A DNA stretch of 39,082 bases from Hydrogenophilales bacterium 12-61-10 (GCA_002279795.1 NCCT01000058.1:1-39082), one strand, 5' to 3'; counted from the first letter of the stretch, positions 1 to 9,020 are shown. The notes: generated by a model not told the origin, from the letters alone. A program made the numbers and translations.

Positions 1-781
1 CCTCGATGACAGTGGCCATGAGGCGGTCCGGATCAATGCCCGAGGATTGACGCCTGCCTCCCTGAAATCGACCCGTCTTGCTGTTGCAGTCGGCGTGCTT
101 GCCGCCGATGCGTTGGCCGACTTGCCCAATGCGCCTCCAATTCTGGCGGTGCTTGTACCGCGCGCGTGGTATCTCAAGACAGGCCGCAGTCAGCTTACCG
201 ACAACGGCAATCGCCTCGCCTCGGCTATTTATATTGACCAGCCGATCGAGCGACAAGCAGCCTTGATTCGCCTGGCTTTTCCATCTGCGCGGCGCGTCGG
301 TGTGCTGTTGAGTGCGAACCAGAGCGGTTTGCTAGGCGAACTTCAAGCTGCCATGGACAAGCAGGGGCTCGTTCTGACAAATGCGATCCTGGCCAAAGAC
401 GAACAGCTGATCACGCCACTCGAGAACGTCCTGTCTGAAGCCGATTTATTACTGGCGCTTCCCGATCCTGTCGTATTCAACCGCAATACCGCACAGAGCA
501 TCTTGCTGACGTCCTATCGCTATCGCGATCCGGTGTTCGGCTATTCGCGTTCGTTGACGCGGGCCGGTGCCTTGTTGTCGCTACACTCCAGCCCCGCAGA
601 AATCGGCCGCCAGACAGCCGAATGGATCAGTAATGCGCTGCTTGGATCGATGACTCGCTTGCCGGCGCCCGCATATCCTGCGTATTTCAGTATTTCGATC
701 AATGAACAGGTCGCACGTTCGCTTGGTTTTACCTTGCAACCCGAAGCCGAGTTGGAAAAACGTTTGGGGGGCATTCGCTGA
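1..781 (+). CDS. ABC-type substrate-binding protein, 5' end missing
   Basis: The reading frame is open to the left edge (frame starts at base 2), so the N-terminus and any signal peptide lie outside the window. The visible 259 or so residues have the two-lobed look of TrpX-type periplasmic substrate-binding proteins: a stretch predicting helices and strands ending in a conserved 'ILAVLVPR', a mid-section 'ARRVGVLLSANQSGLLGEL' typical of the second lobe, and 'ADLLLALPDPVVFN' followed by 'LLTSYRYRDPVFGYS'. The TTG at base 47 is only an internal codon, not a believable start. The stop codon overlaps the ATG of the following GGDEF/EAL gene (TGATG), so the two are translationally coupled. Such pairs often let a sensed periplasmic state feed into a membrane signalling protein; that link is inferred. 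The ligand cannot be told from the sequence. Confidence 0.75.
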   Translation, partial: LDDSGHEAVRINARGLTPASLKSTRLAVAVGVLAADALADLPNAPPILAVLVPRAWYLKTGRSQLTDNGNRLASAIYIDQPIERQAALIRLAFPSARRVGVLLSANQSGLLGELQAAMDKQGLVLTNAILAKDEQLITPLENVLSEADLLLALPDPVVFNRNTAQSILLTSYRYRDPVFGYSRSLTRAGALLSLHSSPAEIGRQTAEWISNALLGSMTRLPAPAYPAYFSISINEQVARSLGFTLQPEAELEKRLGGIR

Positions 782-2868
782 TGGCGACGATTGGTGTGCG
801 CGGGCGCGTAGTGGGTCTGGCATTGGTGCCCATGGCGATCATCGGAATCTTGCTGTTGTTCGAGCTCATTACCGGAAAGATCGACGATCTCGACCAGTCT
901 CTGCGCACCCGCTCGGCGGCGATAGCGCGCCAGTTGGCGCCGGCAGCCGAGTATGGCGTGGCGTCAGGCAATGCCGAGGTGCTGCAGACGCTGCTCGATA
1001 AGGCGGCCATCGAACCGGATATTCGGGGCGTGGCTGTGTTCACTGAAAATGGCCAGCGGCTGGCGCAAGCAGGGCAGGGCACCTGGAGCAATGCCATGAA
1101 GGGCAAACTGCCAGCCAATCGCATGCACTTGGTCGAGTACAAGGATCGGCTGGTGTATTTCGCGCCGATTACGCGCACCGAGTTGGTGGTGGACGATTTC
1201 CAGACGTTTGACACCCTGGATACCCCCGAATTTGAATCGCAGACAAAACTGTTGGGCTGGGTAGGGCTGGATGTATCGCGCAACGCCACGTTCAAGAGCC
1301 AGCGCGAGGCCATCGTGCGCAGTCTGCTGATTCTGCTGGCGGGTCTGGGCGTCAGCCTTTATCTCGCCTGGCGCATCGGTCGACAGATAACGCGCCCGAT
1401 TCTGGCCATGACCCATACCGTGAGCCGAATTGGCGAGGGGCATCTGAATGAGCGTGTCACGCCAAGCAGCCAGGCGGAACTGGGCACGCTGCAACGCGGC
1501 GTCAACCATATGGCCGCGCATCTCCAGGCCATGCAGGGTCAGATGCAGGAAAAAATCGACCAGGCCACCGCGCGCCTGGTGTTTCAGGCCAGCCACGATG
1601 TCCTGACCGGGCTCATCAACCGCCGCGAGTTTGAGCAGCGTCTTGAACACATCCTGCTGTCGGCCTTGCAAAACGACCGGGAACATGCGCTGTGCTACAT
1701 GGATCTCGATCAGTTCAAGGTGATCAATGACACCTGTGGTCATGCGGCTGGCGACGAACTGCTGCGGCAGTTAACCCAGTTGCTTAAAGGTAAATTGCGC
1801 GAACGCGACACGCTTGCGCGTCTCGGTGGCGATGAATTCGCTTTGCTGCTTGAAAACTGCAACATTCAGGATGCACTTGAAGTGGCCGAGACCTTTCTGG
1901 CAGAAGTGCAACGTTTCCGTTTTAAATGGGAGGACCGTATTTTTGCGGTCGGGATGAGCGTCGGCATGGTGGCGATCAACCGTGACAGCGGCGCGCTGTC
2001 CAACCTGATGACGGCAGCCGATGCAGCCTGTTATGTCGCAAAAGACCGGGGCCGGAACCAGATTCATCTGTACCAAAGCAGCGATTCCGATCTGTTGCGC
2101 CATCGGGGCGAAATTCAGTGGGTCACGCGCATCCAGCATGCGCTGGAGGAGCATAAGCTACGCCTGCTGTGGCAGGAGATCCGCCGTACCGATGGCGCGC
2201 CCGGTGCAGCTCGCCATGTTGAGTTGCTGTTGCGCATGGTTGATGAGGATGGCTCTGAAATCCCCCCCATGGCCTTCATTCCGGCAGCCGAGCGCTATTC
2301 GTTGATGCCGGCGATCGACGCCTGGGTCATCCGGGAAGCGATACGGGTTTGCCGAAACCATCTGACGCTGGTGCAGGCGCAGCCTTGCCTGTTTGCGGTC
2401 AACTTGTCGGGCACTTCGCTCAAAGCGCCCGAGTTTCGCAGCATGCTGCTTGCCTATCTCCAGGAAACGCCTGAACTGGGGCCGCATCTGTGTTTTGAAA
2501 TTACCGAAACGGCAGCGATAGGCAACCTGGTTGTCGTCAACGAGTTTATCGAAGCGATGCGCGCGTTCGGATGCCGGTTTTCGCTCGATGACTTTGGCAG
2601 CGGGCTGTCGTCCTTCGTGTATCTGAAAAACCTGAAGGTCGACTATCTCAAAATCGACGGCACATTTGTGCGCGATATCGTCAGAAATCCTGTTGACCGC
2701 GCCATGGTCGAAGCAATCAACACCATCGGACATCAAATGGGTCTGCAGACCGTGGCCGAGTTTGTCGAATCGGATGCGATTCTGGCGCTATTGCAGCAGA
2801 TTGGAGTCGATTACGTTCAGGGCAATATGGTGCATTGCCCTGAAACGCTGGCGAATCTGTGTAAGTAG
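781..2868 (+). CDS. Membrane GGDEF/EAL cyclic-di-GMP signalling protein
   Basis: A 695-residue protein with an N-terminal membrane segment (about residues 11-30), a periplasmic sensor part, a second membrane helix near 180-197 ('LLILLAGLGVSLYLAW'), a HAMP segment after it ('ITRPILAMTHTVSRIGEGHL'), a GGDEF domain and a C-terminal EAL domain. The diguanylate cyclase signature is intact ('RLGGDEFALLL'), and an RxxD product-inhibition site (RERD) sits exactly five residues before GGDEF. The EAL signature reads ELL, but the other phosphodiesterase residues are visible: an Asn in 'FAVNLSG', Glu in 'ITETA', the Asp pair in 'DDFGSG', Lys and Asp in 'LKIDG', Glu in 'VAEFVE' and Gln in 'VQG'. Both activities are therefore possible. 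It is coupled to the preceding substrate-binding protein, which may be its periplasmic input. Confidence 0.93.
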   Translation: MATIGVRGRVVGLALVPMAIIGILLLFELITGKIDDLDQSLRTRSAAIARQLAPAAEYGVASGNAEVLQTLLDKAAIEPDIRGVAVFTENGQRLAQAGQGTWSNAMKGKLPANRMHLVEYKDRLVYFAPITRTELVVDDFQTFDTLDTPEFESQTKLLGWVGLDVSRNATFKSQREAIVRSLLILLAGLGVSLYLAWRIGRQITRPILAMTHTVSRIGEGHLNERVTPSSQAELGTLQRGVNHMAAHLQAMQGQMQEKIDQATARLVFQASHDVLTGLINRREFEQRLEHILLSALQNDREHALCYMDLDQFKVINDTCGHAAGDELLRQLTQLLKGKLRERDTLARLGGDEFALLLENCNIQDALEVAETFLAEVQRFRFKWEDRIFAVGMSVGMVAINRDSGALSNLMTAADAACYVAKDRGRNQIHLYQSSDSDLLRHRGEIQWVTRIQHALEEHKLRLLWQEIRRTDGAPGAARHVELLLRMVDEDGSEIPPMAFIPAAERYSLMPAIDAWVIREAIRVCRNHLTLVQAQPCLFAVNLSGTSLKAPEFRSMLLAYLQETPELGPHLCFEITETAAIGNLVVVNEFIEAMRAFGCRFSLDDFGSGLSSFVYLKNLKVDYLKIDGTFVRDIVRNPVDRAMVEAINTIGHQMGLQTVAEFVESDAILALLQQIGVDYVQGNMVHCPETLANLCK

Positions 2869-2902
2869 TTGCAAGCCGCCCGGCACGCGGGCAATCCGTC
2901 GA

Positions 2903-3112
2903 TCAGAGCGTTGCGCCAAATCCCGCATCGATGACCGCTTGCTGAAGGGCGGCAGGGGCGATGCGGCTGGGGTCATAGACCACCTTGGCGATGCCCGGGT
3001 CAAGCGTGACCTGCACGGATTCGACGCCCGGCAAGGCGGCCAAAACGTTTTGCACGCTGTTGACACAGCCACCGCAGGTCATGCCGGTTATGTTGAGTTG
3101 AAGGGTGTTCAT
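2903..3112 (-). CDS. HMA-domain heavy-metal chaperone (CopZ-like)
   Basis: A 69-residue single-domain HMA protein. The metal-binding signature 'GMTCGGCVNSVQ' lies at residues 10-21, with both cysteines present, and the ferredoxin-like fold pattern follows ('LPGVESVQVTLDP', 'VVYDP', 'AVIDAGFGA'). The family binds Cu(I) or similar ions and delivers them to P-type ATPases or regulators in the cytoplasm. An ATG with a GAGG ribosome-binding site about seven bases upstream fixes the start. No copper ATPase is next to it; the nearest metal genes are the RND system some 28 kb away. It lies 32 bases after flgM on the same strand, so it could be read from the flgM promoter. Mercury (MerP-like) is less likely because there is no signal peptide. 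Confidence 0.88.
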   Translation of the reverse strand: MNTLQLNITGMTCGGCVNSVQNVLAALPGVESVQVTLDPGIAKVVYDPSRIAPAALQQAVIDAGFGATL

Positions 3113-3144
3113 GCTGTGCCTCGAAAAGATCAGAGGCGATGATT

Positions 3145-3450
3145 TTACTTTTTACGCGGGCGTTTGCGCAGGGCTTCTTTCGTATGGTCGATCAGGCGGT
3201 CAGCCACAACTTCTGCATCAACGGTAAAAGTACCATTTGCAAGCGCCGCTTTGACCGACTCGATCTTGGCAGCATCCGCGATATCGACGGACGCCAATTG
3301 GGACTCAAGCGAACGGATGCGGGTGCTCGACTCAGTCAGCGTAAGTGAATCGCTGCCGCCAGCCGGGGTCGGCGTCTTGCCCGCGCTTTTACCCTTGGAG
3401 GCAGAAACTTTGGCGGTGGCAGGCGGAGTGGTGGGCTTGTTGATTTTCAC
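3145..3450 (-). CDS. flgM: Anti-sigma-28 factor FlgM
   Basis: A 101-residue protein with the layout of FlgM: a Lys/Pro/Ser-rich flexible N-terminal half, then a C-terminal sigma-binding part with the family pattern 'SLTLTESSTRIRSLESQLA' and 'KIESVKAALANGTFTVDAEVVADRLI'. FlgM binds FliA (sigma-28) in the cytoplasm and is exported through the completed flagellar hook, so that late flagellar genes are switched on only then. The start codon is GTG at 3450, with AGGA six bases upstream; no ATG is available nearby. A near-consensus sigma-28 promoter is found just upstream, as expected for autoregulated flgM. It is odd that flgA and flgN, the usual neighbours, are absent. The organism is inferred to be flagellated. 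Confidence 0.9.
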   Translation of the reverse strand: MKINKPTTPPATAKVSASKGKSAGKTPTPAGGSDSLTLTESSTRIRSLESQLASVDIADAAKIESVKAALANGTFTVDAEVVADRLIDHTKEALRKRPRKK

Positions 3451-3504
3451 GGTAGATCCTGGTCGAGGGGTTCGAGCGATGGACGCCCTTTTCAGTCAAT
3501 TGGA

Positions 3505-3531
3505 CTATCGGCAGTTCGCCTGGTTTCTTTA
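3505..3531 (-). promoter_or_regulatory. Sigma-28 (FliA) promoter of flgM
   Basis: Read on the minus strand, the site is TAAAGAAA (3531-3524), an 11-base spacer, then GCCGATAG (3512-3505). The known FliA consensus is TAAAGTTT-N11-GCCGATAA, so 13 of 16 positions match and the spacer is exact. Transcription would start near 3498, giving a leader of about 48 bases before the GTG of flgM. Confidence 0.85.
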
Positions 3532-3552
3532 GCCTCTTTTCGATAAACGGAT

Positions 3553-4395
3553 TCAGGCACCGCCCAGCAAGGGAATCACCCCGTCCAGTCCCACCCGGTT
3601 AAGCGCCTGGCTGGCCTGTGCGCGCACCACGGGCTTGGCATGGTAAGCAATGCTGACGCCTGCTTCCGCCATCATTTTCAGGTCATTTGCGCCGTCACCC
3701 ACAGCAATCACCTGTTCACGCTTGAGCCCCAGCGTCGTACGCACCTGATTGAGCCAGTCCGCCTTGGCTTGTGCATCGACTATCTCGCCGAGCACGCGTC
3801 CGCTGAGTTTGCCATCGATGATTTCCAGCGTGTTGGCGGCGGTGTAATCGAGTCCCAATTGTGTTTCTAGGCGCTCGGTAAAAAAAGTGAAGCCGCCCGA
3901 TACCAGCAGGGTCCTGATTCCGGCTGCGCGCACCGCCGCCAGCAAGGCCTCGGCGCCGGGGGAAAGTTGCAGGCGCTCGTCGTACACGCGCTGCAGGGCA
4001 GATTCGTCCAGCCCAGCCAGCAGCGCCACCCTGCGACGCAGGCTTTCGGCAAAGTCGATCTCGCCGCGCATGGCGGCTTCGGTGATGGCGGACACTTGCG
4101 GCTTGAGGCCCTGCATGTCGGCGATTTCGTCGATGCATTCGATGGTGATGAGGGTCGAGTCCATATCCATCACAAGCAGGCCGAAATCACCGATGCGGCG
4201 CCCGGCCGGCACCCAGCCGCAATCGAGCGCGTTTGCTTCACACCAGGCGGCCACCTCGGCGCGCGTCGATTCGTGGGCCTTCTGCAGCCGGAAAGCAGTA
4301 AGCGAGACGGCCTCGATGGCGTCAGCACCACTGAGTTTGGCAAGCTGCTTGAGGCTGGGCGTGGGAATATCTTTTCCCTGAATAATCAGATTCAT
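3553..4395 (-). CDS. serB: Phosphoserine phosphatase SerB
   Basis: A 280-residue HAD-family phosphatase that makes L-serine from phosphoserine, the last step of serine synthesis in the cytoplasm. The nucleophile motif 'VMDMDSTLI' is at about residues 75-83, followed by 'ECIDEIADMQG' (substrate-binding Glu of SerB), motif II Ser in 'LLVSGGFTFF', motif III Lys in 'AKADWL', and motif IV 'AVGDGANDLKMM'. The N-terminal 70 residues are the short ACT-like region seen in proteobacterial SerB. It begins nine bases after the mfd stop codon, so the two are probably co-transcribed. The ATG at 4395 has only a weak ribosome-binding site, which fits translational coupling to mfd. Confidence 0.96.
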   Translation of the reverse strand: MNLIIQGKDIPTPSLKQLAKLSGADAIEAVSLTAFRLQKAHESTRAEVAAWCEANALDCGWVPAGRRIGDFGLLVMDMDSTLITIECIDEIADMQGLKPQVSAITEAAMRGEIDFAESLRRRVALLAGLDESALQRVYDERLQLSPGAEALLAAVRAAGIRTLLVSGGFTFFTERLETQLGLDYTAANTLEIIDGKLSGRVLGEIVDAQAKADWLNQVRTTLGLKREQVIAVGDGANDLKMMAEAGVSIAYHAKPVVRAQASQALNRVGLDGVIPLLGGA

Positions 4396-4404
4396 TTCAA
4401 CGGT

Positions 4405-7400
4405 TTATTTAAGCAAGTTAAACAAGGTAATGACATGTGCAACCCGCGTGTCCGAGGCGACTCCAGCATCGCCCGTTGCGGGCAAAGTCCAGCGCAGGCG
4501 GTTTTCGCCCGCCAATTTGATGTCGCGCCGGGACTGGATGAGCTGGATGATGCGGCCCGGATCGATTGGCGGCTGCGGCACGAATTGAAGCGTGATGCTC
4601 TCCGCGCTGGCGTCGACCTTGAGAATGCCGAGCGGCTTGGCCGCCAGCCGCAGGCGATGGGTGCTTAGAAGCGCCCGCGCCGGGTCGGGCAGGGCGCCGA
4701 AGCGGTCGATCAGTTCTTCCTGCAACTGGGTCAAATCGTCCAGGATATGTACGCTCGCCAGTCGCTTGTATAGCACCAGCCGCTCGTGCACGTCGGGGCA
4801 GTATTCGACTGGCAGCAACGCGGGCAGGTGCAGATTGATTTCGGACACCACGCCCAGCGGCTGGCTCATATCGGGCTCGTTGCCTGCTTTCAGGCTGGCG
4901 ACTGCGCCAGCCAGCATGTCGTTGTACAGCGAAAAACCGACTTCGAGGATTTCGCCGCTTTGCTTGTCGCCCAGCACTTCACCGCAACCGCGGATTTCCA
5001 GATCGTGCATCGCCAGATGGAAGCCGGAACCCAATTCTTCCATCAATTGAATGGCTTCCAGGCGCTTCTTCGCCTGCGGTGTGATGGTGCGATCCTCCTC
5101 CACCAGCAGGTAGGCGAAGGCCTGATGGTGCGAACGGCCGACCCGGCCACGCAACTGGTGTAGTTGCGCCAGGCCGAACTTGTCGGCGCGATTGATCAGG
5201 ATGGTGTTGGCCGTGGGGATATCGATGCCGGTTTCGATGATGGTTGTGCACAGCAGGATGTCGAAGCGCTGCTGGTAAAAGTCGCGCATCACCTGCTCCA
5301 GTTCGCGCTCGCTTTGCTGACCATGGCCGACGCGGATGCGGGCTTCGGGCAGCAGCTTTTCCAGCATCTCGAACATGTTCTGGATCGTGCTGACTTCGTT
5401 GTGCAGAAAGTACACCTGGCCGCCGCGCTTCAGCTCGCGCAGTACGGCCTCGCGGATCAGCCCGCTGGAAAAAGACTGGACGAAGGTTTTGACCGCCAGC
5501 CGTTTCTGCGGCGCGGTCGCAATCACCGAGAAGTCGCGGATGCCTTCGAGCGACATCGCCAGAGTGCGCGGAATCGGCGTGGCAGTCAGGGTCAGCACAT
5601 CGACTTCGGCGCGTAGCGCTTTCAGTTGTTCTTTCTGGCGCACGCCAAAGCGGTGCTCCTCGTCAAGAATGACCAGGCCCAGGCGCGCAAACTTCACGTC
5701 TTTCTGGATCAGGCGATGGGTACCGATGACGATGTCGAGCTTGCCGTCGGTCAGCGCCTGCAGGGCTTCGGCCTGCTCCTTGGGACTGCGGAAGCGCGAC
5801 AGTTCGGCCAGCTTGACCGGCCAGGCCGAGAAGCGGTCGGAGAAGTTCTGGAAGTGCTGCTCCGCAAGGAGCGTTGTAGGAACCAGCACAGCCACCTGGT
5901 AACCGCCCATCACCGCCATGAATGCGGCGCGCAGCGCGACCTCGGTCTTGCCGAAACCGACATCGCCGCACACCAGCCGGTCCATCGGCTTGCCCGACTG
6001 CATGTCGGCCATGACAGCGGCAATGGCCGCAGCCTGGTCGGGCGTTTCTTCGTAGCCGAAGCCTTCGGCGAAGGCTTCGTAGTCGTGCAGCGAAAACTCG
6101 AACGCATGGCCTTCGCGCGCGGCGCGCAAGGCATACAGATTGAGCAATTCGGCGGCGGTATCGCGCGCGGCCTGCATCGCGCGGCGGCGCGCCTTTTCCC
6201 ACTGGTCGGTGCCGAGCTTGTGCAGCGGCGCCGCGCCTTCGCCGGCGCCGCTGTAGCGCGAAATCAGGTGCAGGCTGGCGACCGGCACGTAGAGCTTGTC
6301 GCCCTTGGCGTATTCGAGGTGCAAAAACTCGGTGTCGCCATCGCCCAGATCCATGTTGACGAGGCCGAGATACTGGCCGACGCCATATTGCGCGTGCACC
6401 ACCGGGTCGCCCGGCTTCAGTTCCGAGAGGTCGCGCAGCAGATTATCGATCTGCGTGGCGCGCGCCTCGCGGGTGCGCCGGGTTTTCGGCGGAATCGCGT
6501 AAAGCTCGGTTTCGGTGATGACCGCGAGCGGGGTGGTATCGCCCACGAAGCCTTCGGCAAGCGGGCCGTAGGTGAGCAGGACGGGGTCGCTGCGCTGCTG
6601 GCAGTCTGCCCAGTTGTCGCACAGCGTGGCAACAATGCCATGCTCGGCTAGATATTCATGCAGGGTTTCGCGACGCCCGGCGGAGGGTGCGACGATCAGG
6701 GTCCGGCCCTTGAAATGCGCGATAAAGCCGGCCAGACGCACGACCGGCAGCGCTTCGCGTCGATCTACCGAAATCGGTGGCACAGGATGTGCGAGGCCAC
6801 TTCCGGCCTGCTCGCTGCGGGTCTGGCTGACATCGAGGCGCGCGTAGTCTCGGGCGCGGGTGAAAAAGGCATCGGTCGGCAAGAAAAGCTCGGCGGGCGG
6901 CAGCAGCGGACGGTCCTTGTCGCCCGACAGCAGGCGGTGGCGGCTTTGCGCATCGGCCCAGAACGCCTGGCCGGCGGGGTCGAGCGCGCCATGGCTCACC
7001 AGCGTGGTCTGCTTGGGCAGGTAGTCGAACAGGGTTGCTGTCTCATCAAAAAACAGCGGCAGGTAATACTCGATTCCGCCGGGCGCGAGGCCATTGCTGA
7101 CGTCCTTGTACAGCTTGCACTTGGACGGATCGCCCTCGAAGCGTTCGCGGAAATTCTGCCGGAAGCGGGTGATGCCGGTTTCGTCGAGCGGGAATTCGCG
7201 CGCGGGCAGCAGGCGGATTTCACCCACCGGATAAATGCTGCGCTGGGTATCGACATCGAACGCACGCAACGTATCGATTTCGTTGTCGAACAGGTCGATC
7301 CGGTACGGCAGCGTACTGCCCATCGGGAACAAATCGATCAAGCCGCCGCGGATCGAAAACTCGCCCGGCGCGAACACCTGGTTTACATGGTTGTAGCCGC

Positions 7401-7824
7401 CCAGCATCATTTGCGTGCGGAAGGCTGCTTCGTCGAGGGTGTCTTTCTGCTTGAGAAAAAACGTGTGCGCAGCCAGAAACGCCGGCGGCGCCAGTCGGTA
7501 CAGCGCGGTGGAAAGCGCCACCACAGCAATGTCGAATTCACCGCGCGAAATCTGGTACAGCGTTGCCAGCCGCTCCGAAATCAGGTCGGGGTGGGGCGAA
7601 AACGTGTCGTAAGGCAGGGTTTCCCAGTCGGGGAAGGCGCAGATGCGCAGTTCGGGGTCGAACCAGCGCAACTCCTCGGCCAGGCGATTGGCGTCCCAGG
7701 CGCTGGCGCACACCACCACCAGCGGCGCGGCTTGCCGCGCCAGTTCGGCCAGATACAGCGCGTCGGCGGCACCCGCGAGTCCGGACTGGCTGCGGGAAGG
7801 GGATATCGGTGTGAAGAACGCCAT
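4405..7824 (-). CDS. mfd: Transcription-repair coupling factor Mfd
   Basis: A 1139-residue protein, close to the usual length of about 1150. Mfd removes RNA polymerase stalled at DNA lesions and recruits UvrA. In order, it shows the UvrB-like N-terminal module ('FPDWETLPYDTFSPH', 'FSIRGGLIDLFP'), the RNA-polymerase-interacting region ('GDPVVHAQYGVGQYLGL'), and the RecG-like helicase motor with Walker A 'CGDVGFGKTEVALRAAF', the DEEH box in 'VILDEEHRFG', 'TATPIPRTL' and 'QLRGRVGRS'. A TRCF C-terminal domain ends the protein. A good -10 box (TATAAT) lies just upstream on the minus strand, and serB follows at nine bases. Nothing unusual was seen in the key motifs. Confidence 0.97.
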   Translation of the reverse strand: MAFFTPISPSRSQSGLAGAADALYLAELARQAAPLVVVCASAWDANRLAEELRWFDPELRICAFPDWETLPYDTFSPHPDLISERLATLYQISRGEFDIAVVALSTALYRLAPPAFLAAHTFFLKQKDTLDEAAFRTQMMLGGYNHVNQVFAPGEFSIRGGLIDLFPMGSTLPYRIDLFDNEIDTLRAFDVDTQRSIYPVGEIRLLPAREFPLDETGITRFRQNFRERFEGDPSKCKLYKDVSNGLAPGGIEYYLPLFFDETATLFDYLPKQTTLVSHGALDPAGQAFWADAQSRHRLLSGDKDRPLLPPAELFLPTDAFFTRARDYARLDVSQTRSEQAGSGLAHPVPPISVDRREALPVVRLAGFIAHFKGRTLIVAPSAGRRETLHEYLAEHGIVATLCDNWADCQQRSDPVLLTYGPLAEGFVGDTTPLAVITETELYAIPPKTRRTREARATQIDNLLRDLSELKPGDPVVHAQYGVGQYLGLVNMDLGDGDTEFLHLEYAKGDKLYVPVASLHLISRYSGAGEGAAPLHKLGTDQWEKARRRAMQAARDTAAELLNLYALRAAREGHAFEFSLHDYEAFAEGFGYEETPDQAAAIAAVMADMQSGKPMDRLVCGDVGFGKTEVALRAAFMAVMGGYQVAVLVPTTLLAEQHFQNFSDRFSAWPVKLAELSRFRSPKEQAEALQALTDGKLDIVIGTHRLIQKDVKFARLGLVILDEEHRFGVRQKEQLKALRAEVDVLTLTATPIPRTLAMSLEGIRDFSVIATAPQKRLAVKTFVQSFSSGLIREAVLRELKRGGQVYFLHNEVSTIQNMFEMLEKLLPEARIRVGHGQQSERELEQVMRDFYQQRFDILLCTTIIETGIDIPTANTILINRADKFGLAQLHQLRGRVGRSHHQAFAYLLVEEDRTITPQAKKRLEAIQLMEELGSGFHLAMHDLEIRGCGEVLGDKQSGEILEVGFSLYNDMLAGAVASLKAGNEPDMSQPLGVVSEINLHLPALLPVEYCPDVHERLVLYKRLASVHILDDLTQLQEELIDRFGALPDPARALLSTHRLRLAAKPLGILKVDASAESITLQFVPQPPIDPGRIIQLIQSRRDIKLAGENRLRWTLPATGDAGVASDTRVAHVITLFNLLK

Positions 7825-7836
7825 GCAAATAGCTGG

Positions 7837-7842
7837 ATTATA
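7837..7842 (-). promoter_or_regulatory. -10 box of the mfd promoter
   Basis: A perfect TATAAT on the minus strand, ending 12 bases before the mfd ATG. No convincing -35 box is visible 16-18 bases upstream. If this box is used, the mfd leader is very short (a few bases). Confidence 0.5.
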
Positions 7843-7882
7843 GGGTGATATGACGGTCGATCGATGCCAGCGATGGGGCAGG

Positions 7883-7888
7883 TATAAT
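7883..7888 (+). promoter_or_regulatory. -10 box of the ppa promoter
   Basis: A perfect TATAAT on the plus strand, 29 bases before the ppa ATG, flanked by an imperfect inverted repeat (GGGCA ... TGCCC). The -35 region is weak. It forms a divergent promoter pair with mfd in a 93-base gap. Confidence 0.55.
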
Positions 7889-7917
7889 GCCCGCCTTTCC
7901 CTGTTTGCGTGACATCC

Positions 7918-8466
7918 ATGAGCCTTAATCTAGTCAGTTCCGGTCGCAATCTGCCCGATGATTTCAACGTCATCATCGAAATTCCTGCTCACGGCGAACC
8001 GATCAAGTACGAAGTCGACAAGGAGTCTGGCGCCATGTTTGTCGACCGTTTCATGTCCACCGCCATGCACTATCCCTGCAACTACGGTTACATCCCGCAC
8101 ACCCTGTCCGAAGACGGCGACCCTGTCGACGTGCTGGTGATCACGCCGATTCCGCTGATCACCGGCGTGGTGGTGCGTTGCCGCCCGATCGGCATGCTGA
8201 AAATGACGGATGAAGCCGGCGTGGATGGCAAATTGCTGGCGGTTCCGGTCGACAAGCTCTGCAGCCTGTATTCGAACGTAACCAAGCCCGAGGATGTGCA
8301 GCCCTGGCTGCTGGCGCAGATTTCCCATTTCTTCGAACACTACAAAGATCTGGAAAAGGGCAAATGGGTCAAGGTCGAAAGCTGGGTGGGCGTAGACGAC
8401 GCCCGGGCTGAAATTCTGGCCGGCGTCGAGCGTTACCGCAACAGCAGCGATAAGCCCGCATTCTAG
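7918..8466 (+). CDS. ppa: Inorganic pyrophosphatase (family I)
   Basis: A 182-residue family I soluble pyrophosphatase, which hydrolyses PPi to phosphate in the cytoplasm and pulls biosynthetic reactions forward. In a sulfur oxidiser it also affects the APS/ATP sulfurylase equilibrium. The core motif '[10 protein letters not shown]' carries the catalytic, metal-binding aspartates, and '[10 protein letters not shown]' and '[15 protein letters not shown]' are further family signatures. Reading could begin at a GTG at 7909, but the ATG at 7918 gives the family's usual N-terminus ('MSLNLVSSG'), so I chose it. The next gene starts two bases after the stop codon. Confidence 0.97.
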   Translation: MSLNLVSSGRNLPDDFNVIIEIPAHGEPIKYEVDKESGAMFVDRFMSTAMHYPCNYGYIPHTLSEDGDPVDVLVITPIPLITGVVVRCRPIGMLKMTDEAGVDGKLLAVPVDKLCSLYSNVTKPEDVQPWLLAQISHFFEHYKDLEKGKWVKVESWVGVDDARAEILAGVERYRNSSDKPAF

Positions 8467-8468
8467 CC

Positions 8469-9020
8469 ATGAAGGTCTGCATCCTCTCCGACTCCCACGA
8501 CAACCGCCGCCTGCTGGGCGCAGCGGTTGAACATGCCAAGGCGAACGGAGCAGAGGCAGTGTTGCATTGCGGCGATGTGGTCGCGCCGACCACCTTGCGC
8601 GTGCTGCAGAAATTCGAATTGCCGGTCCATGTCATCCACGGCAACAACACGGGCGACCTCTACAACATGAGCCGCCTGGCGGCCGAGCCCAATAGCGTGA
8701 TCCGCTATCACGGCCAGGATGCCGCGTTCACCCTGGCCGACCGCAATTTGTTTCTGGTGCATTACCCGCATTACGCCCAAGCGCTTGCCTGCACGGGCGA
8801 CTACGACTTGGTGTGTTGCGGCCATGACCATCAATCCAGCATTTCACAAGTCGCCACCGTCAAGGGCGGGCAGACCTGGCTGATCAATCCCGGCACTGTT
8901 GGGGGCGTCGGTGCGCCACCGACCTACATCATGGCCGATCTTGCGAGCATGGCGTTCGAAATCATCACGATCGAAGCCGAACCGGCATCGATTCTGCCGC
9001 CGGTAACCCCGCACGTCTGA
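8469..9020 (+). CDS. YfcE/MJ0936-type metallophosphoesterase
   Basis: A 183-residue calcineurin-like phosphoesterase of the small MJ0936/YfcE type. All metal-site blocks are present: 'ILSDSHDN' at the N-terminus, 'LHCGDVVAP', 'VIHGNNTGD', 'LVHYPHYA', 'CCGHDHQSS' and 'WLINPGTVGG'. Such proteins are Mn- or Ni-dependent phosphodiesterases with broad activity on model substrates, and their natural substrate is generally unsettled. The ATG follows the ppa stop by two bases, so it is in an operon with ppa. It converges on tsdA with only 42 bases between them and no clear terminator. Confidence 0.92.
   Translation: MKVCILSDSHDNRRLLGAAVEHAKANGAEAVLHCGDVVAPTTLRVLQKFELPVHVIHGNNTGDLYNMSRLAAEPNSVIRYHGQDAAFTLADRNLFLVHYPHYAQALACTGDYDLVCCGHDHQSSISQVATVKGGQTWLINPGTVGGVGAPPTYIMADLASMAFEIITIEAEPASILPPVTPHV

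Noticed and set aside
2877..2891. A small GCCCG/CGGGC hairpin after the GGDEF/EAL gene
   Set aside because: Only five pairs and no T-run, so it is not supported as a terminator.
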